DNA of 64,000 nucleotides from Sulfuricurvum sp. PD_MW2. GTDB taxonomy: Bacteria; Campylobacterota; Campylobacteria; Campylobacterales; Sulfurimonadaceae. This document shows, piece after piece, positions 62,986 through 64,000 of this stretch. Below the pieces are notes generated by a model, which did no database searches, was not told the DNA's origin, and saw only the letters and a list, made by a program, of their open reading frames with translations. Positions within the stretch are counted from its first letter, which is position 1. Every line of letters starts with the position of its first letter. Where the stretch lies: the NCBI RefSeq assembly GCF_002633015.1, contig NZ_NSIU01000001.1:248001-312000 (forward strand), in the 5' to 3' direction. Both the position numbers and the translations under genes were made by a program.

Positions 62986-63297
62986 ATGGAAAAAATTCGT
63001 TTGAAACTTAGAGCATACGATCATCGTGTTCTTGATCGTTCAGTTGCCTCTATTGTTGAAGCTGTAAAGCGAACGGGTGCGGAAATCCGCGGACCGATCC
63101 CTTTGCCAACCAAGATTCGTAAGTATACGGTTCTTAAATCTCCGCACGTCAATAAAGACTCACGTGAGCAATTTGAGATCCGCATGCACGCACGTTTGAT
63201 CGACATCGTGTCGGCTACGCCAGATACAGTTGATTCGTTGATGAAGCTTGACTTGGCTCCGGAAGTGGACGTAGAAGTTCGCTCTATGGACAAGTAA
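62986..63297 (+). CDS. rpsJ: Small ribosomal subunit protein uS10
   Basis: 103 residues, full family length: [52 protein letters not shown] (pieces). It is part of the 30S head and also acts as NusE in transcription antitermination. It is the first gene of the S10 operon, preceded by TAAGGA. Confidence 0.98.
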   Translation: MEKIRLKLRAYDHRVLDRSVASIVEAVKRTGAEIRGPIPLPTKIRKYTVLKSPHVNKDSREQFEIRMHARLIDIVSATPDTVDSLMKLDLAPEVDVEVRSMDK

Positions 63298-63307
63298 GGA
63301 GTAGGGT

Positions 63308-63883
63308 GTGGAATACATTGTAGAAAAAATCGGCATGAGCCGAACAATCGGTGCTACAAGCAAAGTAGTAACTCTTTTAAAAGTAAAAGAAGCGAAAGTT
63401 TGTGAAGTAAACGACGGTGTTGCTCTTGTAGCATACAGCGAAGGTAAATCGATGAATAAACCGGTTGAAGGTCAACAAAAGAAATATAATCTTTCTGCTG
63501 AATTCAACAAATTTGCAACATTGGAAGTATCAAATACCGAAGCTGGTGATTTGGATATGGCTCCTTTGGCAAATGCACAAACGGTTAAGTCATCTTTCAA
63601 TACAAAAGGTCGCGGTTTTACCGGTGTTATGAAACGTTGGAACTTCGCTGGGGGTCCTGGTGCACATGGTCACCGTTTCCACCGTACAAGTGGTTCTATC
63701 GGTAACCGTGAATGGCCGGGTAAAGTCCAAAAAGGGCGTAAAATGTCAGGACAATACGGTAACGAGCAAGTAACCGTTAAAAACGAAGTTATGTCATTTG
63801 ACGCAGAAAACGGTGTATTGGTTGTTGTGGGTTCAATCCCAGGAGCAAACGGTGCATTAGGTCGAGTAAAGGTTGTTAAATAA
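63308..63883 (+). CDS. rplC: Large ribosomal subunit protein uL3
   Basis: 191 residues starting at GTG 63308, with AAGGAG ahead. The usual block [31 protein letters not shown] (pieces) and [12 protein letters not shown] are present. It initiates 50S assembly. Its stop shares one base with the rplD start. Confidence 0.97.
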   Translation: MEYIVEKIGMSRTIGATSKVVTLLKVKEAKVCEVNDGVALVAYSEGKSMNKPVEGQQKKYNLSAEFNKFATLEVSNTEAGDLDMAPLANAQTVKSSFNTKGRGFTGVMKRWNFAGGPGAHGHRFHRTSGSIGNREWPGKVQKGRKMSGQYGNEQVTVKNEVMSFDAENGVLVVVGSIPGANGALGRVKVVK

Positions 63884-64000
63884 TGAGCGCGATTGTACTG
63901 AACGAAAAATTCGAAAAAGCCTCAGAAGCAGCATTGCCGGAGAGCTTTAGTGGTATCAACCCGCATAACCTCTACTTGTACGTTAAATCGTATCAAGCAG
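63883..64000 (+). CDS. rplD: Large ribosomal subunit protein uL4 (partial, runs off right edge)
   Basis: The ATG at 63883 overlaps the rplC stop by one base. The visible 39 residues read [20 protein letters not shown], then [19 protein letters not shown], the L4 N-terminus. The order rpsJ-rplC-rplD is the standard S10 operon. Confidence 0.93.
   Translation, partial: MSAIVLNEKFEKASEAALPESFSGINPHNLYLYVKSYQA

Overview
The window looks like chromosomal DNA of a motile, free-living Campylobacterota (Epsilonproteobacteria), plausibly near Sulfuricurvum/Sulfurimonas. The clues are a complete pseudaminic acid (Pse) pathway beside flagellins and a Maf protein, DUF115-type flagellin glycosylation, sigma-28 and sigma-54 type flagellar promoters, short SRP RNA, a TIGR04219-type outer membrane protein, and many ATGA-overlapping operons. 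The genus is an inference; no rRNA is present to fix it.

Layout. 1-321 holds the start of an M23-type peptidase gene running off the left edge. 447-5025 is a c-di-GMP signalling operon (membrane-anchored NMT1/THI5-like binding protein, GAF-GGDEF-EAL protein, EAL-HDOD protein), followed by a 71-residue unknown protein. 5416-5938 is a cluster of five tRNA genes (Pro, His, Arg, Arg, Leu in transcription order) behind a consensus sigma-70 promoter. 6157-8750 encodes two transporters. 8785-8894 holds a structured intergenic element. 8905-11627 (minus) is nnr-purN-thiG. 11660-15147 is kdsD, an RsuA-type pseudouridine synthase, yjbQ and rarA; metH converges on it. 18746-21316 is a hybrid periplasmic-binding-protein/histidine kinase. 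msrA, the SRP RNA gene, a nucleoside-phosphorylase-like gene, a spore-photoproduct-lyase-like radical SAM gene and an SDR gene follow.

24791-44524 is a flagellar filament and glycosylation island. fliD comes first, then a 13-gene overlapping operon behind a near-consensus sigma-54 promoter. The operon carries pseB, pseC, pseF, pseG, pseH, pseI, an unknown GT-B-like protein, a Gfo/Idh/MocA dehydrogenase, a DegT aminotransferase, a GNAT acetyltransferase, a PseA/WbpG-like amidotransferase, an amidase-signature enzyme and maf. Three nearly identical tandem flagellin genes follow on the minus strand. The likely logic is that Pse and a second modified sugar, possibly with an acetamidino group, are made, activated with CMP and placed on flagellin by Maf.

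44623-52868 (minus) is a type II secretion/type IV pilus/competence-type (Cts-like) pseudopilus system: four pilin-like proteins, ATPase, inner-membrane platform, two assembly proteins, secretin and a PilP/GspC-like protein. It carries a near-consensus sigma-54 promoter at its head and a sigma-28-like promoter inside, which suggests it belongs to the flagellar regulon. This is the most interesting regulatory signal in the window.

53016-62827 is mixed housekeeping: Tat-exported M15-like peptidase, topA, YfcE phosphodiesterase, bioB, a half-length AMMECR1-like protein, FAD oxidoreductase, OmpA-family protein, rnhB, an outer-membrane barrel and a DUF4143-like ATPase. From 62901 the S10 ribosomal protein operon (rpsJ, rplC, rplD) starts and runs off the right edge. 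No IS element, prophage or CRISPR array was seen.
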